Program-made: the position numbers and the translations under genes
DNA from: Saxidomus purpurata
Taxonomy: Eukaryota; Mollusca; Bivalvia; Venerida; Veneridae
DNA length: 64,000 nt
Direction of reading: 5' to 3'
Assembly (NCBI GenBank): GCA_022818135.1
Contig: JAFMSR010000007.1
Location: 4,046,222 to 4,110,221 of the forward strand
Notes under the pieces: model-generated
Database searches by the model: none
Told to the model about the DNA's origin: nothing
The model's input: the letters and a program-made list of their open reading frames with translations, nothing else
Shown here: piece after piece, positions 24,033-37,107 of the stretch
How the letters are laid out: each line of letters begins with the position of its first letter
How positions within the stretch are numbered: the stretch's first letter is position 1

Positions 24033-24316
24033 GGTGAAAGCATATTATTAAACAATTCTCTAGTCTACCTGAGTGTTTGGAACCGACTGAAACTTGACGA
24101 TATTACTGATTCAGATCTATATTTTATTTGACGTTATTTATTTACATTAGGTTACCATGATAAAATTATAATGTAAAGTACCTGAATATGAAAATCGTAT
24201 CAATTTACATAAATAACGTCAAATGAAATATAGATCTAAATAAAAAATATCGTCAAGTTTCAGTTGGTACCAAGCACTATAGTTGGCTATACATTTCTTT
24301 ATTGTATGCTTTCACC
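24033..24316. mobile_element. Palindromic MITE flanked by TTAA
   Basis: A 284-bp element lies exactly between TTAA at 24029-24032 and TTAA at 24317-24320. Its ends are GGTGAAAGCATA and TATGCTTTCACC, perfect inverted repeats. The arms continue as an imperfect palindrome almost to the centre (for example CTGAAACTTGACGATATT near 24088 and AATATCGTCAAGTTTCAG near 24246), leaving a loop of about 40-50 bp. TTAA flanks are the signature of piggyBac-type insertion. There is no coding frame, so it would be a non-autonomous copy. Confidence 0.75.
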
Positions 24317-24409
24317 TTAAAACATTTTGTCTAAATATTCACTGTTGTATTCGTCTTTGGTAAATCCTTATTATTCTAGGAGGAGCTATTGTGTACGCTT
24401 GATGGCCGC

Positions 24410-24910
24410 AAAACTCTGGTTGCTACGACAACCAAAAGGAAAAAGAACTATGAAAATCTTCTGCTTAGAAACTACTGATCAGAATTTAATTCTAGTGGCA
24501 CAAATGATCACGTGTTGTCTTTCTACTAGAACTGCTATAAAATGAAATTAATATATAAAAAACGAGACGCTAGTTGGGTGGGACTGGACTGTTTTCTCTA
24601 TATAATCTGTATAGAAACATCAAAAATCTTCTTTTCTGAAATTACTGGTAGAATTTAATTCAATTTGATAAATATGATTACTTTATGATTGCCAAACTGA
24701 AGTTGATTCCTTAAAATGAGCCCCAAAAGTGGGTGAGATTTTTTTCTATGTATCTTCTTGTAGAATCTTTAAAAATATTATTTTCTGAAACTACAATATT
24801 ATCATCTCATGATTCTCAGCCAAATTACCTAAATGATGATGATATAAAATGAGGTCCTAGTAGGGTGGGACTATTTTCGCTGTATGATCTATATAAGAAA
24901 ATTTAAATGT
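24410..24910 (+). repeat. Decayed tandem array of about 150-170 bp units
   Basis: Three units share an AAAATCTT-like anchor at 24453, 24623 and 24772 (periods about 170 and 149 bp), followed by a TCTGAAACTACT-like stretch, a TAAAATGA motif and GGGTGGGACT. Divergence between units is high. The unit length resembles the Helentron-type arrays, but no ACGG tail was seen. Confidence 0.55.
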
Positions 24911-25550
24911 TGAAATTTCGTGGACCTCACTGAACAATGTTTAATGAGCTAAAGGGAACCAAGCCTAGTACTTAGCTATGAGGAACAAATCCTACGAACG
25001 TATGAACTATGAATATTTTAGCTGTAAATGGTTATTAATACACTTTAATCGGTAGTAGTTTCATAACCATTTTTCATCACTATTTGGACGATATTGTTGA
25101 CACACAAGTTAAGGCTTTTAGTACACACGTAATTTGCTTTATTTCTGGAAAAAATATACGATTTACAGACTTTAATGTATTAACTTTGATTCGTCACGAT
25201 AAAACAGCGGCCATATAATCATTATTTGATATTTGTTTCTAGGTCTTTTAGACATCTGTAATTTAGATCAGTTGATTATTTCCACCTGTAAATTTAAGTT
25301 TATGAAAACGTTATCGAATATACGCTGCGATGTTTTTATGTGGTCTGCTTTGTGTTTATGTAATATATCAAATGCATCTCTGGTGCGTATCATATTCTTG
25401 GTTCGATGAAATATGATTTGGAATTTGTTCATTAGGAAGGATGAATGAATGATATGTTTATGTTATTCGTGCCACGAGTAAACCCGACAGATGGCTGATG
25501 TAATGTTGTTCATTTTACAGAAATGAATCATGACTTTTCTTTTAAACTGG

Positions 25551-28090
25551 TATGCGAGAGGTTTATTTTCATCTAAACAATACATTTATTTACGGATCAT
25601 GTTACAGTGGGATGTTATATGCCAGCAGTTTTAAATATGACCTGCTATTCAGCTGCTTTAGGTGTGTAAACTTAAACAGAATACTGTTTTTACTTGTGGC
25701 ACAAGATCACAAGATTATTGCACCCGTATCGGATGCTGGCTGCTCACAATTCTCTTGAGAACGTGCCTTGGGTTTCGCTGAAAACGTATCAAAAGCTTTC
25801 TTTAAATACTCAGCCTATTAATTATTTGGTCTTGTGCTAACCTTCTCGGATCCCTTCTTGCCGAAAGTCTTGTTTATGTGAAGGACATCAGACACAATGA
25901 AATTGGACGAAATTGGACGGAACTAAAATTTATTCCTAAAGCATTAGCAATATGCTGAATAGTCACTCTCTATGTTCCTTTACGAAATCTGGCCTAATAT
26001 TCGTATATTCGGTGTATGAATGAGGTCCAAAAGCGTTTCAAAACTGTACAAAATTCTGACGGGTGATTTATCAATTATGTCGTGTACACTTATATATTTA
26101 TACACGTTAAATAAAAATATCATCGTTAGAGTTTAGACGAAAATGTTTTTTTAACGCTGTCACTTAATATAAAAGTCTTTGGTATATCAATGAACACAAG
26201 TCGATATACATTTTGATACTCATAAAGTGAATGGATTAATTTGTTGCAAAGCATGCATCACTGTTGAAAATGCTGAGGATGTAATAAATGACTACCCCTG
26301 GATTGTTCGCAGCATTTCGTTTTTATTTCTAAATGAAGTATTCAGCGTTCTATTAATCTATACGCATGTTATCACAAAATTGTGTTGTTTGTGAAGATCA
26401 TGATAACCGTTGCTATAACAACCTAATACTAAACGTAATCTATGTTTTAATGAACTTTAAGTAAAACGAAAATAGTACTAAATCTTGTTTTTGAATGAAA
26501 TCTAAATGGAGATCTAAATGAAGTGAGACACACAAACTGTATCAAGTTTCTAACAAGCTTAAAACAACTGATATGAGCAAAGTTATTCTTTGACGTTTTA
26601 AATGAAGCAGCCATTTAATTAACGAGAAGCAAACATTGGTTGGCAAAAGCATGTGAAATTCCAGGGCGTCAAGCAATAGAGTAAACAGTTATAGCGAGGT
26701 GTCTTAAATTTTCTCACGCTGTTTGTAAATTACATCAACAATATTTTAAAACCTGTTATGCATAGCAGTTTTCATATGCTTGCTACGAAGCAATGGTATC
26801 GGTAAAAGTTTAGGTAAAATCCTGTAACCCCTATATTATTATAGCAATGCTGACAAAGATGTTATCATGTTGTTTCGATTCAAACACGACCAAATTAAAC
26901 AAAAGGTAAATATGTAAAGCGTTATTTAATATTTGGAAATTAAAATAACGTTTTGCGGTACAATATGACGACACTTCCGGCAGTATATCGGGCTGCGAGT
27001 TGTTTATGGTATAATAAAACCTAGTTTTTCTACTTTTTGTATATAGAAAAAAGTTATGTTAGAATTATTAATATTGTATGATTTCTGATGTATTATTAAT
27101 AAATGAAGAAAATCGTTAGAATAATTGCTAACTGCACACAAAATGCTAACGCAATCAATGTCGTAATGTAGTAGACCGCATGGAACAGGTTACGTCCTTT
27201 TTAAATTTATACTATATTTCATGCCATATTTAATCACTGTCAAAAATTTGAAACCTAGGCTATAGCTATGATTAATCGTAAATATCTGCTTCAGTATAGA
27301 GGCTGATAGACTCTTAATTGGCGGGTATTTAATTAGACTACAGAGCACAAAGGTAAATGTTGAACAGTATAAATCTATAGCAGATGCAGCTTATCGGAAA
27401 TGTTTGAGATCTTTCTTGGACTACGTTGTTTAGCTTTTGGCTTTTGCGACAGAAGAACAAATGCACAGGTAACATTTAATTATTAAATGTACATTTTGTA
27501 CTTATATTTGAAAATATTTTGTACAACAAGTTTTATTGTTACCTTCTTTTCAGATAATATAATTTTCAATTTGACTAGTTGTATTTACTGGCAATGTCAA
27601 TATAATATTATTCAGTCTTGCACAGATTCATATATAAGCACTGTATAATAACATTTTCTAAATATCATGTAGACAATATGCTGTTTTCGATTTAATTGTT
27701 CAGACCGAAGCACTTTTTGTTATTACATTAAATGCTGGTTCTTTACAAGAAACGGTCGCTTCCGGGAAAGTTCAGACCAGGTACTTAACTAAGCTTCCAT
27801 GATGATACAAAGTGCTGTTGATGAAAACTTTTGGTATAAAAAAAATCGCAGGAAAGTGCATGAACGCTATCCATTCGTAAATTTCAAAATATTGATTGCC
27901 TTATCCTACTTGTATGCAAAATGTCTTTGCCGTTATGCTTTTTATTCCCAAGTGTTCTCGATACATATTCTGTTCCATGTAACTTGCATTGTAAATTAGT
28001 CATTGCAGTTTTTTATGGTTGAAAAACGATAAACTGTTAAGCATTAAGTACAAATTTGCTTTAAGAAATTTCTTTATAAATGGATTAAAT
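25551..28090. other. No gene seen
   Basis: AT-rich DNA with frames no longer than 68 codons (25552-25758 plus, 27799-27999 plus), none recognisable. No repeat was identified by eye. Confidence 0.4.
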
Positions 28091-28092
28091 CT

Positions 28093-28146
28093 TTTAATTG
28101 TTCGTTTTGTCCTCGTGTGGTTGCTTTGTATGCTAGTGTGTGTTGG

Positions 28147-28198
<52 letters not shown>

Positions 28199-28284
28199 TG
28201 TGCACTTCTGGGTGCTGTGGGGCTCGTTTTGGGGAGGCTGCGTTTTTGGTACGTGGCATTCCCTGTTTGATATTATTTTGGTTT
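28093..28284 (+). mobile_element. 5'-truncated copy of a (GT)n-containing retroposon-like repeat
   Basis: The sequence from TTTAATTGTTCGTTTTGTCC through a (GT)n run (about 28148-28197) to CCCTGTTTGATATTATTTTG is closely matched by the longer copy that ends at 37107. Both copies end within a few bases of the same point (after GGTTT or TGTTT), while their left ends differ. That is the pattern of 5'-truncated retroposition. A possible short flanking repeat TTAAA is present on both sides. Frames across the GT run on both strands are artefacts. Confidence 0.65.
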
Positions 28285-29280
28285 TAAAATACTCCCTTGA
28301 CACCTTACTAGGACCTGTTTTATCATATTATTTAGTATTAGGTATAAAAGAAGCATAAATGCCTATTGTAACTAAATTTAAAGTCACATGAATGAAACTT
28401 TGCACTGCTTTAAACAAATGAAAGGTCCGAATATCAATTTTAATGAGTAAAGACAGCGGCATAACAAATATCATAAATTCATCCAGACATTGTGTTTCTA
28501 TATTTAATTTATCTGACAGAATGTTTTTGTTTTGACTTACACAAGTATACTGATAATACATTTAATGTCCAAATGCATTACGAACGCAAAGCTTCAATTG
28601 GAAAATTGCCAGTAAACTGCAAGCGTACTTCCTGAAAAAGCCATTTCACCATTGGTATTCAGAAACTTAAGATGGTGTGGAATACTGTGGCGGCAGCTTA
28701 AAATGCAGGCTTCTCTGCTTCTGTGTATGAAAGAGTATAAAAGAATGTTCAAGCCAACACTGATAAGGGAACATATAGTAGTAGTCAATGGCATAAACCT
28801 CTCGCTTATCGAGGACCCTATACAAGTCAAGAAATTGAAATATAATTGATCAAACACAATAGTTTATCATGGATATAAATTTTATATTGAGTTTTACGTA
28901 TCCCTTAAGGAATCAATTTGAATGATATACTACAGAAAAATATATTTTACTTTAAATCTGGACTTTGATGTGGTATCAAGTGGGCAGAAAATGTTGATAT
29001 ACGGTCGGTGATTAATCAGAGATGCCTTTTACGTCAATTACAAACGATTTAATTATCATTATCTATTCATGTACGCCTGTGTAAATTTCAAACTGACGTT
29101 ATTCAAAACCATAGGCAGAATGATATCAATGAATAAGATTCCCCTCTAGGAAACTTAAATTTGCAATTATGGGACTCGAGCACAAATGTTTCGGAAGTCA
29201 TGTTTATACACGAGTTGTTTCCAAAAGGTTTGACCTTTATCCTGAAATTATTGCATCAAAGTGTTTCACGCTAAAGTTGC
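28285..29280. other. No gene seen
   Basis: AT-rich sequence. The overlapping frames at 28594-28857 (minus) and 28652-28849 (plus) share the same DNA and neither shows a known domain. Confidence 0.4.
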
Positions 29281-29284
29281 ATCT

Positions 29285-29450
29285 GAAAACGTAGCTTTAT
29301 GATACTGGTTCGAATCCTGGCCTTACCTTTCACAACAGCGTTAGTTGAACTGTGTGACAGCCGTAAAACGTCACCCCGTGCTGTTGTGTATTACGTCGTT
29401 TGTAAGATCTACACATAGTTCTGGTGATGTGCATAATAAAGTCAACTAAA
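29285..29450 (+). mobile_element. Possible tRNA-derived SINE (B box only)
   Basis: A consensus B box GGTTCGAATCC lies at 29307-29317, followed by about 130 bp that ends near an AATAAAG stretch. The A box upstream cannot be placed with confidence, so this is a decayed SINE or chance. Confidence 0.3.
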
Positions 29451-29551
29451 CATTGGTAATTTTAGCAACATTTATTCGTGTTTTTGCGGGGGACAACTTG
29501 TTTTAGGTTGTTTTTACGGTACAATGCTATATGCGATATCGCCATACGGTA

Positions 29552-29565
29552 CAGGTTCGAACCTG
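29552..29565. repeat. 14-bp perfect palindrome with B-box core
   Basis: CAGGTTCGAACCTG is its own reverse complement and includes the B-box-like GGTTCGAACCT. It may be the end of a decayed tRNA-like repeat. Confidence 0.6.
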
Positions 29566-29928
29566 AATCAACATCTTAACAAATTTAGTACGTTTTATAT
29601 TGAACAGCAGTCACATATTTATTGCAAGATGGAATGTAATTGCCGTGATGAAAACTAAACAAGCAGCCTTAATTAAACATTCATTTCATCTTTGCAAATT
29701 TACACTCCTATTGAAAACAAGCCAAAAAAAGATCAAATCATATAAATTGAATTTTCTCATGGAATAACACTGGTTTATTCAAACATTTTCATAATTGCTA
29801 TTGTTTTATAACAATGCATTTTGTTTGCAAATAACTCAACCATTTTTACTGTATGGAGGTATTGGCCTGGCAGTTACTTTGTGTAAAGGTTTACTCAACA
29901 TTGGCACAAACAAATGCTAATATGATAC

Positions 29929-30653
29929 CTTTATAGGAACATACCCTACATCTGGCCGATTATATACTCGAAATATAGATAATGTATTAAATGAACGTGA
30001 CATGATACATAAATACAATTGTAAAGAACAACATATGGCGAAAAATGCCTCATTTTACCACAATTATTCAATATAGAGGCCTTCTATAATAAATCGCTAT
30101 CAACCCATTAATTGTACAACAACAACTCTACATAGATTATTTAATGGTTTAGGGTATTGCAGAATATTTTAAAACGCTGATTTTATCGATAATGACTGGA
30201 ATGCATAACTTTTAGATTAAGTTATAATACTTTAGAATATTCTATTATTTATGTTTGAGAGGTTATTAAGTTTGACATCAGTCATAGGGTATGTCCCTTT
30301 AAAGAGGCACGTCAAAGTAAATAACTTCAAAAACATTTAAATATAATATTTGCAAATATCACTGCTAAAAACCTAAACGTGTAAGCTATACATTTATGCT
30401 GTCATTAGTTAAATCAGTGTTTTATAATATGTTGCAGAAACGTGAAACATTTAATAATTAATGCAAAGTTGTTGGACAATTAATGGGATAGAGAGTGAGT
30501 CTCCATATTGATAATTTTTGCTGAAATAAGGAATATTTCGATATATATTGTTCTTTAAAATTGTATTTATTTAACATTTTAATATGTTCATTTAGCACGT
30601 TATATATGTTTAGAGAATATATTCTGCTAGATGTAGGGAGTTAGTTCCCCTTA
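29929..30653. mobile_element. Fold-back element: two inverted copies joined tail to tail
   Basis: The left copy starts CTTTATAGGAACATACCCTA (29929) and ends TAGGGTATGTCCCTTTAAAG (to 30304). From there to 30653 the sequence, read on the minus strand, repeats the left copy: CCCTACATCTAGCAG, then ATTAATTGTCCAACAACT, then a TAAAACACTGATTT-like stretch, ending GTGCCTCTTTAAAG. The two 3' ends meet at the palindrome CTTTAAAG (30297-30304). Total about 725 bp with no coding frame. A related single copy is at 16871. Confidence 0.7.
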
Positions 30654-31960
30654 GAGTATCTCTCATTATTTTTCAAAATCATGTTCAGTTATATAGTAAA
30701 CGTAGCACACAAATCCTTGATACCATAACGTCAGTCAACTAAACATTTTCTATAGTTTATTGTTAATAAATAAATAGTTAGAAAGAAAGTAAAAGAAATA
30801 GAGAAAATGATAAGGAAAAAAGGAGAGGAAAAACGTATATGATCAGAACAAATGTTAAAAAGCAAAAAGAATTTTAAAAATGTATATTTATTCGTCCGAC
30901 AAGGTTCTGTTCCTAAAACATCACAATAAATGCTAGTATTCCCTATGTTCGGATAAAATAGATTAGAGAACAAGGTGTAGTAGATTACCATTCTTCTGAA
31001 GATGTTTATGTATACTGTCAGAATTTTACTGACACGACTATACCAGTAACATATGCCTTAATACTCTATTAAGAGCAAGGTTAATTCATATGATTTCTGA
31101 AATAAAAACATCCGGAATACGCTATCAAAGCACACTTTATGAATCTTTAACCGACGTGTATTTATATTCAAATACCATTTGGTCAGTCTCAAGTAGTAAG
31201 ATTGATCAGACATTGTAACATTTGAATAAGGCAAGCACATCTCATGCCAAAATGCTGAATTTATTTCTAAAAAATGTCTGATAAACTGATAAGTCTAGAG
31301 AGAGAAAATAAGCTTTGGTTTTATATTTCTAGACTTTACCTGTTGTACGACTTCTATACTGATAAATTAAAAAAAAATTATCTTAAAAATGCATGTATTA
31401 ATTTGGCCTTTTAATCATGTGCTGAAGTTTAGATTTCTGAATATTTCAATAGAAATATTGCCACATCATTTAATCATGATTAAAACGACGTTTGCAATGA
31501 TTGGAACGTAATACATATCCTATTTTCAATTGCAAATTGCAACAATACATCTCATGTGTCCTTCTAATCATGAATTATGAATTCAGACTCATTTGTACAA
31601 TTCTACTGGTCACGTCTCATTACATTTCACACATGATGTTTAAACAGCAAGGCTCAATATGAAGCTATGCATTTTATTACTTATATTATTTATCTTTATA
31701 ACTTTAGAACGGATGCACATATAAATAATTAATGTGCTGTTTTATAACTACAATAAATAAATTATTGTAAACGAATATTGCACAATAATAGATAAGGGTT
31801 ATATTGTAAAAATAAAGCAGTCGATAGGACAGGCATTGTTTAAAAACACCCCTCATACACAATAGACACATAATTTTGACGTAAGCAGGGGTAACTATGT
31901 CCAACTTACACATAATTTATGTTTCGAACGTTAGGGCTGTTACACGGAAACTTAGGATAT
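30654..31960. other. No gene seen; purine-rich tract
   Basis: AT-rich DNA. 30775-30835 is almost pure A/G on the plus strand. The 86-codon minus frame at 30731-30991 translates this tract into a low-complexity F/L/I-rich peptide and is judged spurious. Confidence 0.4.
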
Positions 31961-31969
31961 TGAGCCGAG

Positions 31970-33010
31970 AGTGTAACTAGTACAGTGGGAGCTCAGCGTT
32001 TAACCTGATAGCACTGGAAATTGAAAATACGCACTCAAGTTTTAAACTGGTAACCTGAAAGCTTTTGAAGTACTTCACTCAAAATTAGGCTTGAAACGTC
32101 TTTGCTTTAAATACTGCAGTCAACATTTAAACAGAAAATGTTGGAGCTTACAATTCCCCGATAAACGTCTCTACTGGCTGCATCTTTGCTTAAAATAATA
32201 CTGTATTCAGAGTCTTAAGCGTGACATATTGCCTTAACTACAAACACCTACGCCTGTCAAACATCGCAGCTTTTACGTAGCAATAAAGCACTCTGCGTGT
32301 AGACTATGAATACTATTAATACACTCGGTATCTAATTCTATGTACATTTAAATAATACACTTAGTCCTACGTGTGCAGCATGGGAGTTCACAAAAAAGTT
32401 GTACAAGACTATTGGATACAGTGTTCAGCATCTAAGCCAACGACGTCATATATTGTACACATTGTCTTTACTAGGACTATGTGAACTTTAAACACTGCAC
32501 TCAATGTCTGACCTGATGATATAGTTCTTAACTCTTCAGTTAATGTCTGACCTTGCAATATAGGAACTTTTCTAAACACTACAGACAAATTATGTCCTAG
32601 TAATATAGGATTTTTTCACTGACACTACAGTCAATATCAGGAACTTTTCCTAAACACTACAGTCAATATCTGACCTAGTACAATGTAATATAGGGATTTT
32701 TCACTAACACTACAGTCAATATTAGGAACTTTTTTTTAACACTACAGTCAATATCTGACCTAATACAATGTAATATAGGGATTTTTCACTAACACTACAG
32801 TCAATATCAGGAACTTTTCCTAAACACTACAGTCAATATCTGTCCTGGTACAATGTAATATAGGGATTTTTCACTAACACTACAGTCAATATCAGGAACT
32901 TTTCCTAAACACTACAGTCAATATCTGTCCTGGTTATATAGGAACACTGCACTCACTGGCTGAGATGATCATATAGGAACCTTAAATGCTTTAAACTCAA
33001 CGGTCAGGTT
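31970..33010 (+). repeat. Decaying minisatellite with an 85-bp higher-order unit
   Basis: In the right part, TAGGGATTTTTCACTAACAC starts at 32691, 32776 and 32861, an exact 85-bp period. Each 85-bp unit contains two related subunits marked by ACACTACAGTCAATAT. Further left the same subunit appears in steadily worse form (for example CTGCACTCAATGTCTGACC near 32495 and TACTGCAGTCAACATTTAA near 32112), back to about 31970. It is an old array of roughly 44-bp units in which one two-subunit block was recently re-amplified. Confidence 0.75.
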
Positions 33011-34340
33011 TGTAACATATGAGCTTAAAATACTCAGAGATTATTCAATTATCAAATTACTCAATCAGTCAATATTTTTCAGCAAGCCAGATATTGTTCG
33101 GTCGAAATGTTTGTCTTTATGCGTGTTTGTGTATGTGTTTGTCTCTTTGTCCCTCACGTTTTCTTTACTTAGTCCAAAATAAAGTCATCTCAGTATTTAA
33201 ATGATGTTGACAACTAATTGCAACCAAAACTTTGTGTCATAAAATATCAGCACATGCCTTTTAAATGACGGCTACGTTTCTATGTTTTTCGTAGTTGAAG
33301 GTAATAATCACACGGTTCGATGTTTAACAGTACCATTACATTCCTTTTAATAAATTGAACAAACAAGGACATATATGGCATTGCTTTATATTCGTTTTGT
33401 TAGTAATGGTACTTACTATCCAATTGTATTAGAAGAGATAGCAAATGGAATTCCCAGATATGTTGTAAAAGTCGCTAGTATCTAGGTATTGTGTAACAAT
33501 TGCACAGAGTGGCAAGGTTTTAATTTGAATAAGTTCTGATATTGTTTTAATTAGACCTGTACTGAACTAGACATTAACATAAATGCTTGATTTATACGAT
33601 AGAAGTTTTGTATTGTTGACAGGTAAAGGAAATTTTGATCGAATTAATTTATATACAAAGGAATGAACAGGGTTTTTCTCAGAAAAGGGTTATTAAAATC
33701 AATCAGTTTAGTTTAGACTTATTTATTTTAGCTCGATTGTGAAGAAAGCGTGAAACTCATCGATTCACTGTCATGTTCGCTTCCTGGAAAAACAAGTACT
33801 GGTGTCTTATGAGTAGGTACGTTGTGACCGTTGTGATGTGTGTAGCTGGCGACTATACACATTGAAATGGAAAAAAAGGATTGTTTTCATCTAGGATGAG
33901 TAGTAATCAGCGTTATCAAGTAAAACGGTTCAAAGAAGCACGTGAACAATGCCTTAATTTATCTTGATAAATATATACCTTTGTATGGAGGTTTTGTTCA
34001 AATGAAATGTCATCAAGTGAGGATGTACTTGATTCACATTAACTATGCAATATCAATTTTGGGAAATAACAAATATGTTATATGCGTTTTTACGGTTTCA
34101 GTCTTACTGTCTGTCTTGATGACATTAGGTTACTGAATTTGGCAAGTACATTATGATTCAATATCTTTCTGGATCGTGCGTTGTAATGACATATTTGTCT
34201 GCCTATTGAGCGTTACAGTTACAATATAGTAATAGGAGATTGTAGAGTCGTTTCTCATCCGGATTTGCAACTGCATTTAGTTTTCTTTTTGTAGTTTCTG
34301 TTGTCATTTGAGATAAATGTGTTAGGTGTTGGTGATTTCA
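33011..34340. other. No gene seen
   Basis: AT-rich sequence with short frames (61 codons at 33019, 64 codons at 33942) and no recognised motif. Confidence 0.4.
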
Positions 34341-34344
34341 AAAA

Positions 34345-34885
34345 GTTTAAATATATATTGTAGGTTGCGATGGCATTATTTCATTTGGTTTGGTAAGTTT
34401 TAAATGGTTTCATACTCGTTATATGTCGTGATGTCATTATTCCATTAGGTTTTGACAACTTTGCAATTATTTCATACTTATTGTAGTTCGTGATTGTTTC
34501 GATAGACTTGATACCTTAAAATGGTTTCATTATTACTTGGGTCATTTTGTTAGGTTTTTGCAGCTTTACTTTTTTCAATACTACTCATATCTAGTGATGC
34601 CATAAGGTTTTGACAACTTTTCATACTTATTGTAGTTCGTGAAATCACTGCTTCATTATGCTTTGTACCTTCAAAACGGTTTCATACTTATTGTAGATTC
34701 TATTAGATTTGGAAACTTTGAAATAGATTCATGTTTACTGTAGATTGTGTTGTTAGCATTGTATTCAGTTTGAACTCTCAATTTCGGTAACTTACGTGTT
34801 TTGAGATGTGATGTCATTCATTTAGCGTTTGGACACTTCACCACCGTCTCACATGTACTGTATGTTGAGGTGTCATTATTTTTGT
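34345..34885 (+). repeat. Degenerate tandem array, 46-62 bp units
   Basis: The anchor TTCATACTTATTGTAG recurs, with variants, at 34409, 34471, 34526, 34574, 34620, 34681 and 34728. Several units add AGTTCGTGATGTCATTATTC and a TTAGGTTTTGACAACTTT stretch. Spacing varies because whole segments are missing in some units. Confidence 0.7.
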
Positions 34886-35905
34886 CAGTTACATTTACTC
34901 AGCGATTTTACTATTGCTGTAACTGTTACGCGACATGTTTAACATAGCTCAATTAATTGACTAGAATACATAAATACGTATTGTTCGATTTATGTTCTTT
35001 TTATTTGAAAATAGTTGGAAACAGTTCCTATAAGTCAGTTATATGCCTTATCTGAAATTTTTCATTGTGTACCGTGATACCGTGTCACTACCCGTTCGTT
35101 TCGGTTAATTCGTTTGGTCATATTCTTGTACTCTAGTTGTAGAGCGTTGCAAATAACTTCCCTGTAAAATGAGATATGTAGGATGAAATTTAAAAAATAA
35201 CGCTGAATAGTATGACTGAGTCAAAAGCCAACATGGATTTAAAGAACATGAATTATTCAAATTCCGGCGATGCATAACACACAACAATGCAGCAAGCCAT
35301 TTGTCTGCACGAATAACTTCATAATTGTCAACAGGACGATGAATAATTTGTGCACTGTTATATAAACAATTTTCTCTCATAATTCAATAAATAATTTGAA
35401 TTTATCACCATAAAAGAACATTGAAATCATTGATGTTGTGGTAGTCGATGAACAGAAAAACAATGCAGCAGAGATATTTTCAAACGTACATAATTAACTC
35501 TTTAACAGAATTCGTTCTCATTTTGGTGTTTTTGTTCATTTTATGCGATGTTTCCGTAGTTGCACAGGATTTCAGGCTTTCTGAAAGAATGCATAATTTA
35601 CAAGAAATGATCCAAGTCATATATTACACAGTCAGTCGACATGAAACTTTTATTATTTGTATATGAAACATGTGTATAGAATACAATAGGTGGCACATCA
35701 ATATCAGAACGAACAGAACAGAAAATATATTCTTTTTTCGTCAGATAACACTCGTAATAACGTTATAAGCCGAAAATTTTCATCGAATGAATTTTTGTCA
35801 CAGTTTTTTTTAAGTAAGGTCACTCCTCTTAAAACGCATTCACCTATACAAATTAATGTTAAACTTCAAATAGGTGTCTAACAATTGTACTAGATCACAT
35901 ATGTC
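34886..35905. other. No gene seen
   Basis: AT-rich sequence. Frames of up to 91 codons (35105-35380, minus) carry no recognised domain. Confidence 0.4.
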
Positions 35906-35910
35906 TGTAA

Positions 35911-36001
35911 TTATTTGATAGACTTAGTATCATATTTGATAAAATAAATATCATATTTGATAGAATTAATATCATATTTGATAGAATTAGTATCATATTT
36001 A
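35911..36001 (+). repeat. 21-bp tandem repeat, about four units
   Basis: ATCATATTTGATAGAATTAGT-type units start at 35929, 35950, 35971 and 35992. A partial unit precedes them. The units are nearly identical. Confidence 0.9.
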
Positions 36002-36530
36002 TGAGACCTTTTACTATCAAAGAAGCAATCGAGTAAGTAAGTTCTCAAGAGAAGTAAAACAAACTGCTTAAACAGTAGGTTACACAGTTCTCTTTACAGC
36101 GTCTTCTAAAATGTTCATCTATATTGTTTCCAAGAAATGCTAATATAAGTTTTCTAGTGATCGGAAAAAATATGAAGAGCAAATACATGAAGAAAGTATT
36201 TATCATTTCGTTCAATTCTGAAACCTATAATTTTGTGATCCAAGCGATTAATGCAAACGAAGGCCAATAATTCTAAACAGAACACTTAGACCTGGCGTCA
36301 GGTAGTCGTTGGATAAACCAAACCGAGCATTTTATTTCATTATTGCAGTTTTCTGAACGAAGTAGATGCGTCAGATACATCATCATTTCCTAACATTTGG
36401 AAAACTAGAAAGTTGCAAGGATGGAAGTATATTGAAATATATTTCTAAGATAACATAAAAACAAGCTACGAACTGTGAAAATTAAACTATGGACAGTTAC
36501 ACACAGAACGCTTCAAAAATTGTAACTGCA
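36002..36530. other. No gene seen
   Basis: AT-rich sequence with nothing recognised before the 128-bp duplication. Confidence 0.4.
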
Positions 36531-36585
36531 GTTCGCTTTTTGTACGCACCTAAATCTTGATTAATACTGCTCGCGTAAGTTACAG

Positions 36586-37107
<522 letters not shown>

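Larger units (their letters stand above)
22900..25550 (+). repeat. Diverged segmental duplication, copy D
   Basis: Partner of 17300-18760. The offset grows from about 5.6 kb at the left to 6.8 kb at the right, so copy D is about 1.2 kb longer. The extra length includes the TTAA-flanked palindromic element at 24033 and the decayed array at 24410-24910. Confidence 0.7.

Noticed and set aside
28074..28270. Val/Cys-rich and His/Thr-rich frames over the 28-kb GT run
   Set aside because: These only translate the (GT)n microsatellite on both strands.
30731..30991. 86-codon hydrophobic minus frame
   Set aside because: It translates a purine-rich tract into low-complexity F/L/I residues.
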